This document shows, in pieces, positions 48,993 through 59,363 of a stretch of DNA of 64,000 nt. A program made the position numbers and the translations under genes. The stretch lies in NCBI GenBank assembly GCA_016758965.1, contig JAEPRB010000161.1, forward strand, positions 1-64,000. The letters are read 5' to 3'. Below the pieces are notes generated by a model that ran no database searches, was not told the origin of the DNA, and saw only the letters and a list, made by a program, of their open reading frames with translations. This stretch comes from Circinella minor (lineage: Eukaryota > Mucoromycota > Mucoromycetes > Mucorales > Lichtheimiaceae). The stretch's first letter is position 1, and each line of letters begins with the position of its first letter.

Positions 48993-50040
48993 GTATGAAC
49001 TAACTAGTTCATAAAGTAAATAAAAAAGAAATTGGCTGAATCACCAAAAATAAATCCTTCTTTACAAAAAAAACAAGAATGATTCGAAAGATGTATAGAG
49101 GACGAAAAAAAAAAACTTGCCATGATGACGTATATTTTCAAGTATTGTTCAGTTGTACTTTTTCCAATTTTAACCAGAATAGTAATTAGCTGTCACACCA
49201 GATGATTGCATTTCTGTATATTAGTATCCTGTTTATCATTTACTTTCTCTATTTTATATTTCTAATTATCATTATACGTACGTTTGACCAGTTAGTAACA
49301 CTGGTATGTTTTTTTATTATTATAACAATATCAATTATATTATCTAACATATTAAATAAAGGGCTTTTTAAGTGAATTTATATTTATTACGGGTCATTCC
49401 CTTCGGATAATCCGTCAACTATACATACGTCTTTCATTTATTACACAGTATAACGAGAAAATCATACTATTTATGCATATTATCACAGAAATTGGTGCAC
49501 CCAAGTTAAAAAAAAACAAAGAGGCATGATTTAAAAAAAAAAAATCGGGGCCCTGGTTTAACAGGCCCTCACCCTCCTCTGTCTGTTGTTACAATTTAAC
49601 TCGCACAGATGCAGCAACATCTATAAGCAATAAAAAATTCTAGACTCATATTCATTATACCAAAAATAGAAATCTCAATGGTGCATGCTATCCCTTGATT
49701 TAAAAAAAAAGGTCTGTTCAAATAAGATACCACAAAATAAAAATAAAAAAAATTACCAAGAAATTCAACATACACTACCTGTGGTATTTTTTTTCCTACA
49801 GTATGATGTCGAGAATAGCCAATTGTCAGCAAGATAATATATTTTTTTTTCTTGAGATTGATGTATACATTGAGTGTTTTGACATTCATATTTTTTTAAT
49901 AATAAAAAATATGCCATGATAATAGTTGCGTATTAAGACATCCGATCATTCAGTAGAATTACCACGCAAAAGTATCGCCAAAACAGAAATATATATAAAT
50001 ATTGGCTTGTGCGCACATATTTCCCAATGATGGACTTGGG
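48993..50040. other. Intergenic, no gene recognised
   Basis: AT-rich. A GC-rich imperfect hairpin (GGGCCCTGGTTTAACAGGCC, about 49550-49572) is the only local structure noted. Confidence 0.4.
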
Positions 50041-50042
50041 TA

Positions 50043-51422
50043 ATTTTGCAGTACTTTCTTGCAGTACTTTTTTGCAGTACGTAGTAGTCGGACAAGACCG
50101 GGGATTTCCCGCACAATTGACCGGATTTTATTGAGTATTAATAACTATAAAGGTGCTTTGCGGTACTCTTTGCAGTAGTTTGCAATAGTTGTTTGTAGTA
50201 ATGATTTTTATAAAATTATATATTACACTTGTTTTTGTATAGTATTATTGCACTACTTTTTAAAAAAATTATGGAATCATAAATTTATGAATAATATACA
50301 TTTGATAATCAATAGCTTAACATTTAATACTAGTCTCTTAAATTTTGAGTTTTATCAGTTCAACAAATACATTTGAAAAATACTATCCCCCACATCCCTA
50401 CTAAAAAAAAGAAAGTGACACATAATCACTAAAATCGTTAGAAGTAACCCCGCCTTTTTTTTATACTATTGTGATATACTCACCAGCTTTAAGGCTCTTA
50501 CTATTATCAAATTAATTAGCTTCTAGAAAACACATACACAAATATAGATATAATTGAATACATCTACTATGAACTTTTCTATTATATGTAGACAAAGTAT
50601 TCTATTAAGCAAATAGTTTATTGATTTTTCTTATATTTTTAGATTCTATTTATTTAAGAGCATATATTATTATAGAAGAGGAGAAGCATGAGAAAAAAAG
50701 CCCGGTATCAATGATCCGATATAATTAATTAAAATCAAACGTTCAAATGGCTTAATGGGTAAAGCGTTTGCCTAATTCATTGCCTTGTTGAGTAGCTAAA
50801 TGATTGGATCCGATAGAGAGAAAGGCTTTTCCTAAAAACTTTAATTTTTTTTTTACTTGTGCTACTTTTGTTTATGCAACTTTATATATTGAGATTCTTT
50901 TTCATCATATAGCAACATGATTGATTATTCAATTAATAATAAAATATTAATAATATCAGTATTGTACTATATACTGCTCAATATATGTATTCAAGGCAAT
51001 AATATAGTGACTTTAGATTTAATAACTTGTGAATTAAGATGTATTAAAAGATTAATTTATTTATTTTTAAAAACAAATTGGGAAGAACAACAAAATAGTA
51101 TATATAATGTGCTACCTAAAATCAAACTATTTTAAACCAAGGCGATAGCAAAGAAACACTGGATATAGTTATTATTATTACTGGCTAAAAAAAAGGTTCA
51201 AATAGAATGATCGAAAATGACGAGAAAAAGTTGATAGAATTTTTTTTCTTTAGCATTATTGTAAGCTACTGCAAGAATAGTACCGCAAACTACTGCAAGG
51301 AGTACCGCAAAGCACCTTTTATAGTTAGTAATACTCAATAAAATCCGGTCAATTGTGCGGAAAATCCCCGGTCTTGACCGACTACTACTGCAAAAAAGTA
51401 CTGCATTGCAGTACTGCAAAAT
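50043..51422. mobile_element. Non-autonomous DNA transposon with about 160-bp TIRs, TA-flanked
   Basis: The left arm (about 50043-50200) starts ATTTTGCAGTACT after TA. The right arm (about 51265-51422) is its reverse complement, ending GTACTGCAAAAT before TA. The arms match closely, including CAAGACCGGGGAT and CACAATTGACCGGATTTTAT. Each carries repeats of TTGCAGTAC near the tip and GCGGTACTC/TTGCAGTAG further in, probable binding sites. The interior has no transposase, only small AT-rich frames (for example 50917-51135). A TA duplication suggests Tc1/mariner-type mobilisation, although TIRs this long also occur in other superfamilies. Confidence 0.8.
50713..50815 (+). other. tRNA-like segment with A-box, flanked by a short direct repeat
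   Basis: TGGCTTAATGGGTAAAGCG (50748-50766) fits a tRNA D-arm/A-box (TRGYNNARNGG), but no B-box (GGTTCRANTCC) follows and no acceptor stem could be folded by eye. The segment is bracketed by GATCCGATA at 50713-50721 and 50807-50815. It may be a degraded tRNA or SINE fragment captured in the element. It is not called a tRNA gene. Confidence 0.25.
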
Positions 51423-51424
51423 TA

Positions 51425-52347
51425 AAGGTACCCTTTCCCAATAGGGTTTTTTATTTTCTAATTTCCCTTTTTGCCTCGTCTCAATCAATATGTCTCAACA
51501 GACGCTGGATTATGAGAGACAATAAATAAAAACTACAAATTTTCAACGTATCCACATATTTTTTTATAATGTTACAGACATGTAATTATCAGTACCCCTC
51601 CCCCACGATACCAATCACATCTTAAAAGAAACTAGTTTTGCTCCTGTGAACTGTCTAGGTAACCTTGGTGATGGTAAGTAAATAATATTTCGAATTAAAG
51701 AAAAAAGATGATTGTAAATTCGTGAGCAAGAAAATAGTTTTTTTTCCTGATTAACAAAAGTCAGGTATGCAACATAAGAGTTTCTTATGTACCAAAAAAA
51801 AAAAATGTAAAACAAACGTGAACGTTTGTCTTTTTTGTCTTACTGTATTTATAGAAACTTTTTGTAATAAAGAGCCATCTAAAATATGCACAGGAGTTGT
51901 AGTTATTCCTGTCTTTGATATTATCGGGTTGTGTATATGTATAATGAAGTATTATCATAAATACTTAAGGCATGTGTAGTACTTTAACCTCTTTGTATTA
52001 TTTTGTATGAAAATTTATTTATAATTGAATTATTGAACAAAGAGACGAAGTATTTCCTACGTTTCCTCTCTCATTGCAAGTACATAATAAATATTGAGCA
52101 GTAGCTACGTACGTAGAATCAATTACGTATTCTCAATAACAGTGTTTTTACCAAGCTTTTTAAAATATAATAATATAGTTAAAGAACAATAGGTGGAAGA
52201 GACAATAAGACCACTTTTACTAAATTAGCTTGTACTATCATTTCGAAAATATTTAAGAAAAAATAAAATAATAAAAAAGCACCCCTTCGTTTTGAATTTT
52301 TTTAGTCCAACAACCTATTATCATAGTACTTTAAGAAAGAAAAATAA
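51425..52347. other. Intergenic, upstream of the next gene
   Basis: AT-rich, containing CTACGTACGTAG near 52105-52116. No gene was seen. Confidence 0.5.
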
Positions 52348-53780
52348 ATGTCTGGTGAAGCTTCTAGCTCTAAAGGTATATCGGGAACTTCTTCGCCTAT
52401 TGAACATTTTACTGAAGAACAACAAACACAAAATGTCACAACCGTACAACAACAAAGTACTTCTCGAGTACCTTCATTGCCAGCAGTAGAAGGGTCTCCA
52501 AATAAGAAAATCTTTCCATTTTCTGGTCCAGGTGGTACAAAGCTCATTAATTCTCCCGAAACGTACGAGAAATCAAAAGCAATTATTAAATATCCACCAC
52601 TACCAACAGCAACAAGTACGTATATCATACCAGGGGATCAGCAAGCAAATGATTCAGTATCTGAATTGCCAACTCGACAATTGGATGGTATCGAAGAAGA
52701 GATGAAAAATAATGCAAGAGGTATTGCAGTCTTTCAACTTCTTTTTTTATCTGTAAAAAAAATAGCTTTACAGACGGTTAGGATATAAAGAAAGTTGAAC
52801 TAATACAAGCTTTATATTTATTATAAGAAGCTTTATCTTCTCCATCATTAGCTTATGTGGACCCAAACTACAAATTTCCTGCAGTATCTGAAAGTGACAA
52901 AGAGCCTATCATCTATGAAGAATTAAGCAAATCACCGGGTACGTTATTCTAATAAAGTACTACGTACGTACTGTACATGATAAGAAAAATAATAAGTGGA
53001 TAATTTATAAGTACCCTACATATTTGATAACAAACCGATATAAATATACGTATCCATGTATTATACAGAATATCAGGAAGAATATGATCATCTACCACCC
53101 AAACCACCAGTACGAACAGATGAATTTAGAAGTTCTGGTAAATTGTTCTACTAACTATACACAACTGTATTATATATATCTTTATTTGAAGGTAATTTTT
53201 TTAATAATGTGTTATTGTTACTAGGCAACATAGGGGAAAAGTCAGTAGGTCAAAAACGAAAGCTAGATAACAACAGTGATAAAGAGCAAGACAAACAACA
53301 AGAACGATCACCCAAACGTATCCATGTTAGTGAAGAAATTGATGATGAGAATAAATATAATGAAGATGATGATCTAAAAGGGTAATTTTCCATTTTTATT
53401 TTTTTCGTAATACATGACAGCAGAAATTATATAAGAAACAATACACAACAACAACAAAAAAGATTCGTATATATATATACATACATCTCAACTATCTTTT
53501 TTTAATGATTTGCTTATTTATATGTAGTCAAGATTGGAAGGATGTTTTATATGGATGTATTGCAGAATATCGAAAGCATATCGAGAATGAAGAGAAAAAT
53601 TTAATCATGTTGATTAATGTTTCAGTTAGACTACAAAAACTATTTGCATTAGGTGTTAAATCCATTAAGAAGATTGATGAAGATATGCAGAGCTCAAAAC
53701 AAGTACATCCATCCGATGCTATCAATAAGTATAACAAACTTCTTTTTGATGCAATGGCAATCATTGAAAAGGATTCTTGA
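52348..53780 (+). CDS. Unrecognised five-exon gene, probably nuclear, C-terminal helical
   Basis: Exons 52348-52720, 52828-52938, 53069-53137, 53225-53381 and 53528-53780 join in phase to about 320 residues. All splice sites are canonical. The N-terminal half is disordered and rich in Ser, Thr, Pro and Gln. The middle has YVDPNYKFPAVSESDKEPII and DHLPPKPPVRTDEF, followed by a basic cluster (GQKRKLDNNSDKEQD, SPKRIHV) that could be a nuclear localisation signal. The C-terminal 85 residues look alpha-helical (WKDVLYGCIAEYRKHIENEE, LMINVSVRLQKLFALGV-like). No domain is recognised. Intact frames in a degenerate neighbourhood argue that it is functional. Confidence 0.7.
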
Positions 53781-54999
53781 AACTTTCTCCCTTAATATTT
53801 AAATAACAGTAACTATGTAAAATCCATCGAACCATTTTATATATACAGTACATACGTACGATTACTCTTTTTAAAATATTAAAGTTATGCTTAGAGCTGT
53901 AACGTAACAATGCTCTCATTATACATGTCATGTTATGATTAATTCGTTTAAATGAGTATGATAGGGAGGAAGATAAATACTTTTTATTCTTTGAAGCGTG
54001 TACTTCTTGAATAGCAACTAGCTCTATATGAATAGTCTTTTGTGAATTTTTATTACCTCCCAGTGTATGAAAATGAATACTATTTTTTTCAATTTCTATA
54101 GTAAAGGATAAGCATTAGTACATGCTATCAGTATATATTGATATTCCGGATAACATATTTTTGTTCTATTTATTGAATCGAATTATTAAGAGAAATAAAA
54201 GGTTTGCTTTCTTCAATATGTTCACTTTGAATAAAAAACTAATCTCTCACTTTTTGTAATATGTTATAAAAGTTATTTGATTGATGGTTGACTGAAACGG
54301 TTAAAAACAAGTAAATTAAGACTTTATAAGATCAAGTATTTCCAGGCCAGAAATATTATAATGATAGTATTCAATATTAATCATATTATCCGTATTCACT
54401 TACATAATATTAAGAACAGGTTATAAAAAATTATTAATTTTTTAGTCATAATAATGGAGCACTTTTGGTTTATATTATGCTTTTGAACAAATAAATAAAA
54501 TAAAAGTTGATGAAGTAATAGTAGCGAGCACAATGTCTTAGTATACCTACTAAATTATTATGATGACTGAATATATAATTTTCACATGAATATGGACACA
54601 GCGCAGCAATACACTCTTTTTTTTTTTGTTTGCTTCTCCGAGTTGATTTCTATTTGAATATTTTTTTTATAGTAAGCAAAAAATAGTGAAAGACCAAAAA
54701 GCATAATTGAGTAAACTATACTCTGTTACATTTATTACTTGCGAATAAAGAATAACTTATAAAGCCATAATAACTTTTAAATCATAATAAAAATATATAT
54801 TAATATAGTTATAAGCACGAGCTTTTAGTAATTGTATGTACACACAGTCGTTCTTGTGTGACATGAAATGCTTTATCCAAAACGAGTATAAAAAATCTTA
54901 CCCTTACTTTTTTTTATTAACCTTCAAAAAAAAAAGTTACTTTAAATTTCTTTTTTTCTTTTTTCTTTCTCAACTTTTTTTTATATATTTAATTATCAA
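53781..54999. other. Intergenic, no gene recognised
   Basis: AT-rich, 1.2 kb, ending in a pyrimidine/T-rich leader before the next ATG. No motif was seen. Confidence 0.5.
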
Positions 55000-55710
55000 A
55001 TGGATGCTCATGCGGTTACCCTGCAACAACTAGATACCCACCAACAGTCTATAGAACAGCAACATAAATTACCACCATCGACAAAAGATCCTATTACATC
55101 ACTGCCTTTAGTCAATGACGATCTTTGGAAAGATATAGCTTCCGTAAGTAGTCATTCTACTGCGACCACCATAAGTTCCATCAACTCTCGTTATTCCCAA
55201 CCACCAGTACCTTTGGACGAAGAATTACCACCATCCAAACGTGAACTCATTGCAGGTCATTTAAGATCTATTCTTATCGCATTCTTCCGTTTTGCAAGCA
55301 AAGGCAACAACTGGGCCTTGATTATTAACCTTTTACATCATCTGTGGGGTGCTCGTAAACTAGTAACATCTAAGCGTAATCAAAAATACTATATTGAACA
55401 ATTCCGTGAAGTGCAACCTATCGCTCGTGATGTTGTACGTGGCTCAGTAGGAGCTATGCATCTTACATTTGCCACATTAACAGGGTTGGCATTGAAACAT
55501 CGACGCATGTCAACAGATCGATCAACATTGTTGGTATTAACATTAGCAGCTATTGGTCAAACTTGGGCTTATGCAACAACTTACTGGAAATCAGGAACAA
55601 AATATACCGCTCGCGCATTACGACAATCGGGACTACTTGATGCTATCATATTTACAATTTCGAGTATAGCGTTTTCTAAAACGGTTCGACGGTCAGGGCG
55701 CTTGTTATAA
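55000..55710 (+). CDS. Single-exon membrane-type protein, unrecognised
   Basis: 236 residues. The start is the ATG after a CT/T-rich leader (54900-54990) typical of genes here. The N-terminal about 85 residues are polar (Gln, Ser, Pro). The C-terminal 150 contain amphipathic or hydrophobic stretches: ILIAFFRFASKGNNWALIIN, GAMHLTFATLTGLALKHRRM, TLLVLTLAAIGQTWAYATTY and LDAIIFTISSIAF. It ends in a basic KTVRRSGRLL. Several membrane-associated helices of moderate hydrophobicity are reminiscent of organelle-membrane proteins, but I do not recognise the family. Codon use is better balanced than in flanking DNA, which supports a real gene. Confidence 0.75.
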   Translation: MDAHAVTLQQLDTHQQSIEQQHKLPPSTKDPITSLPLVNDDLWKDIASVSSHSTATTISSINSRYSQPPVPLDEELPPSKRELIAGHLRSILIAFFRFASKGNNWALIINLLHHLWGARKLVTSKRNQKYYIEQFREVQPIARDVVRGSVGAMHLTFATLTGLALKHRRMSTDRSTLLVLTLAAIGQTWAYATTYWKSGTKYTARALRQSGLLDAIIFTISSIAFSKTVRRSGRLL

Positions 55711-56948
55711 AAAAGAAAAAAAAAAACAGGAAAAAACTTGTCGACCCCGTCCATTCACTCCTTTCTTCAATTCGTACAGCCCTCCCCCTCCCAAACAAGA
55801 AACACTCCTTTATTATTTTCCACTTTGTTATATTTTACATAATTTTCATGTTTTTTCCTTTCTCACAAACAAATCCCCCTTGTTTTTCTTTGAGAGACAA
55901 AACATACTATTATATCACTTGCATTCTTATTCTTATTGTTATTATCATTTTTATGTATTGTTTTTTATTATTAATATTATCTTTTATAGTACAGAATCAA
56001 ATATACCCAATTTCTCTTTTTTTAGCTCTTCTTGTATACACATATAAATTTAGGTAACGAGCAAAATATTTTTGCTCAGGTGATTACACTTTTTTTATAA
56101 TTATGTTGTACTTTGAACCAGCAGGAATCGGTTAATTTGCGGGGTCAAAACAGGATTACAACTTTCATGACAAATAATATACACATTTCACCATATGACA
56201 CCCATACCCATCATATAAACCATGCCGACTTTTTAATCCGCACAGACATGATCATTTTCATTATTCCCATTTAGCAATAATGATGTTAGCTATTAAAACA
56301 AATTTATTTTGACACCACGAAGTTCTCTTGATGATCATCGATCCTGATATTATTATGTTATGGTAGTTTTTTATTATATACGTAACACAGAGATCAGAAA
56401 TATTGTGTATTTGCGAAATACACACATTAAAGTAATGATTGACAATGTCATGTCTAATTTGACACTTGTACTTTCTCTCTATAATAACCATGACAGTGAA
56501 CTATATTCAGTAGATGTTTTTTCAATCTACTGTTATAAAAGCAAGCGTTGCGTTAACAAAAGCAATTTACACAGTTGATTTAAGAAGCAATATTTTTCAA
56601 GTGTTGCTCGAAAAGAAGACTGGCTTGTTTATACGTAAGATTAAGTTTCATATGGATGCATGAAAATAGAAATAAACATGAGTATTGAAAGGGAATGAAT
56701 ATAATTATGTATATCAAAGAAGCCTCCAAATTAGTTTATTATGATGACATCTGCTTTCACTTTTGAAGGTCACTTTAGCAAAGAAACAACTGCATCAATG
56801 AAAAAAAGACGGGGAATAAGATTGAAGGTAATACTACTCTTTACAGCATCTGCTTCGTTCATTTTTCATCTTTCTTTAAATATACTTTGTCACCATGAAA
56901 TAGAGATTTATGCGGTTGCTATGGAAATTTCACCTTTGCGAATTTGAA
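55711..56948. other. Intergenic, no gene recognised
   Basis: A poly-T/C-rich 3' region (55711-56060), then AT-rich DNA with short frames only. The frame 56741-56947 shows no family signature and was not accepted. Confidence 0.45.
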
Positions 56949-57307
56949 TCAAGATGTTTTGCCTTCTATAGAGCCAGAGTCAGCACTGACATTTCCTTTT
57001 TCCATATTCATTATTATATTGATGAGTAACTTCACCGCATCAGCGTCCCTTGTTCGGGCTACAGTAACGTGGTTAAATGAATAAAAAAGTGCTGATAGTG
57101 CATTTCTCGTCAAATTACTAAATATCCCATCGTCGTTAGAAGCTGTGTAAAAAAAACACCCATGATAAACATAATAATTATTAAATAATACTCTTTTTTA
57201 ATTTTATACGTATTTGGTGGAGAACATATCCAATGCTGCTTCTAAGTTGAAAATCCAACTTGGTTGTTTGAGCGCGTATCTGACCCATCAACAGATAGTA
57301 CGTAATT
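56949..57307 (-). CDS. Two phase-compatible terminal exons of an unknown minus-strand gene (partial)
   Basis: Exon 57307-57210 (acceptor TATTAG; reads ITYYLLMGQIRAQTTKLDFQ) joins through a 67-base intron to the exon 57142-56949. That intron has donor GTATAAAA and acceptor TTTTACACAG. The last exon reads SNDDGIFSNLTRNALSALFY and ARTRDADAVKLLINIIMNME, ending with TGA. Phases fit. Upstream exons were sought at 57310-57480 but none joined cleanly, so this is either the 3' end of a gene I could not complete or a remnant. No family is recognised. Confidence 0.35.
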
Positions 57308-58010
57308 CTAATACATGGTAGTGTACGTATGTAAGTTAATTTCTAAATGAAAGTAATTTTCTTCACCATCTGTGAGTATTAGAACATACATTACTCACAT
57401 ATGGTAATTCATACCTACTATAGTAACATTCATAGATCCAGAATCTGGGTATTTTGCTCATTAAGGATATTTCAGTGATAAATATATATAATGGTTATCA
57501 CGTTTACAATCCTCTAAAAAGATAAATTCAATTTTGATAATTCATTTAATCAGTGGAGTAACCGCCACACAAAACGGATCGTCGCTGACAAGAAGTCTCA
57601 AGTTAGTACTGCGATCGCGAATAATGTTTCCTTTTCAGGGCGCCAACAAAAGGGGATGAAACAAAGACTGTAGTTTTTTTCTAGTTTAGTACTTTTATTA
57701 TTGATAATAGTTGTCAACTATTACTTTCTTATATTCGATTGTTAACCTCATATTATCGACATTAAACAGAGGACTGATTAATGATAGTCTCCAGATTGCC
57801 GCGCATAAATACAATGGAAGTGCATCAATTGAAATCTCTTTTTTATCATTATTAATAAATAATGCTATTAAATGCCTGTTATGTTAGCTTATGTAAATAC
57901 ATATACTTTAATACACCTCAACGCATAATTATTTTCCCTCTATCGTTGCTCTCTAGCAGATAATAACGACAACTACTATGTTCTAGATTCTAATATTCAA
58001 ATAACTAAAA
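57308..58010. other. Intergenic, possible lost upstream exons
   Basis: AT-rich. Possible upstream exons of the minus-strand remnant and the missing 5' part of the dienelactone-hydrolase gene would lie here, but I found no supported frame. Confidence 0.4.
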
Positions 58011-58594
58011 AGGGATCTAAAGATTCTTCCTGATATTAATCTTACTCGCGAATGGTTAGAAACTCAAGGTTTTATTCAATCAGGTCTTGTTGGCTTTTGT
58101 TGGGGCGTACATATCGCTGTTAAATTGATCGATGAAGATTCATTTTTTGGCGGCGCTTCTCTTATCCACCCGTCCACGATTAATGTTAAAGATGCTGAAA
58201 ATGCTGCTGCACCTATTTTAGCGTTGCCGAGCAAGAATGAACCTGATATGGTATGTATACAAAACCTTCTTCTACTTTTTTTTGTAACAATTTACTGACA
58301 ATTGTGTTTTTTTTCTCTCAATTTAGACTGAATATATGAAAATTTTGGCAAAGAAACCTTTTGGTGCCCAATGCAAATATCGTCGTTTTGAAGGTAACAA
58401 TAATTCTACTTCTCAATTGTCTATTATTATAATGACAATTATTAATTGGATTTAAATGACTAATAAATATGCGACACGGATTTTGTGCCGCTCGTGGTGA
58501 TTGTTCTGATGAGCTCGTAAGAAAGCGTGCAACGGAAGCTATCCAATTGACAATTGGATTCTTTAATAAAATTCTTACCAATACTGGCATTTGA
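58011..58594 (+). pseudogene. Dienelactone hydrolase family gene, 5'-truncated with a lost splice acceptor
   Basis: Segments read as the C-terminal two thirds of a DLH-type alpha/beta hydrolase. The nucleophile elbow GLVGFCWGVHIAVKL carries the catalytic cysteine (exon ending 58250). Then come TEYMKILAKKPFGAQCKYRR (58327-58393) and a last exon with HGFCAARGDCSDELVRKRAT, which carries the catalytic histidine and ends at TGA 58592-58594. The N-terminal strand region is absent. Upstream frames stop within about 10 codons. The last exon lacks an AG before ATGCGACACG (58469), where AAAT stands instead. Together these argue for a pseudogene. Family membership is confident. Confidence 0.75.
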
Positions 58595-59363
58595 TTTATT
58601 ACATATATTCTCGTATCTCTTTCTATTATCTTATTAATTACCAAGCATTAGTCTAAATATAAACAATAAAAAAATAAGTCATGCACCCAACTAAATACTC
58701 TGAGGACTCCTATTCAGTTTTCTTTACTTTGCCTTTTTTTTTTGCGCTACTACGTACGTACAAGAAAATAAATGTTACTAAAACAATATGGAACAGATCA
58801 TAATTATGCAGAAATAAAATTGATACTGGCGTCATTTTAGCTCCAGCTGAAGTATGCTAGCTGGATATTGGGAACCTGGTATAATGACTTTTAACAATAA
58901 TATTAAGTTTAAATTCAATAGTGTAAACCATTGTAGTATTTGTGTTCCACGTAAGTTGAGATATAATCGATGTACTCAGGACTCATAAGATGCTTCAATA
59001 TACACTCGTTTCTACAATGAGTAAGGCTCGCCTATCTTAAAAAAAATAAAGGTTGAGTTTATGAGCCGAATAAAAATTCAAATGTGCCTTATAAATAGTA
59101 TGGACAACATGACTTGAGCATCAAATAGCATATTTTTGATATATGGACCATACGTATCACTATAATAATATTTCAATATTTAATCAAATAACTGATGAGG
59201 ACTATTTTTTTTCTTCCATAGATAATTGAAAGCATTCAATAACTGATTTTGTTGACAAGCAGTATGGTAATTAGATCCCGAATTAAAAGCACGAGACATA
59301 CGCGCTTACTGCCCCTAATTTTTTTTTCTTCCCTAACTCACTACTTTTTATTACAATAAAAGT
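58595..59363. other. Intergenic, promoter side of UBA2
   Basis: AT-rich, with CTACGTACGTAC at 58749-58760 and a T/C-rich leader before the ATG at 59364. Confidence 0.5.

Noticed and set aside
50748..50820. Functional tRNA gene
   Set aside because: A-box present, but no B-box, acceptor stem or anticodon arm could be formed.
52302..52628. Open frame on the minus strand, 108 codons
   Set aside because: Antisense shadow of exon 1 of the five-exon gene, whose splice phases are consistent.
56741..56947. 68-codon plus-strand frame beginning MMTSAFTFEG
   Set aside because: No family signature, no splice continuation, and it lies next to the minus-strand exon model, so there is no support.
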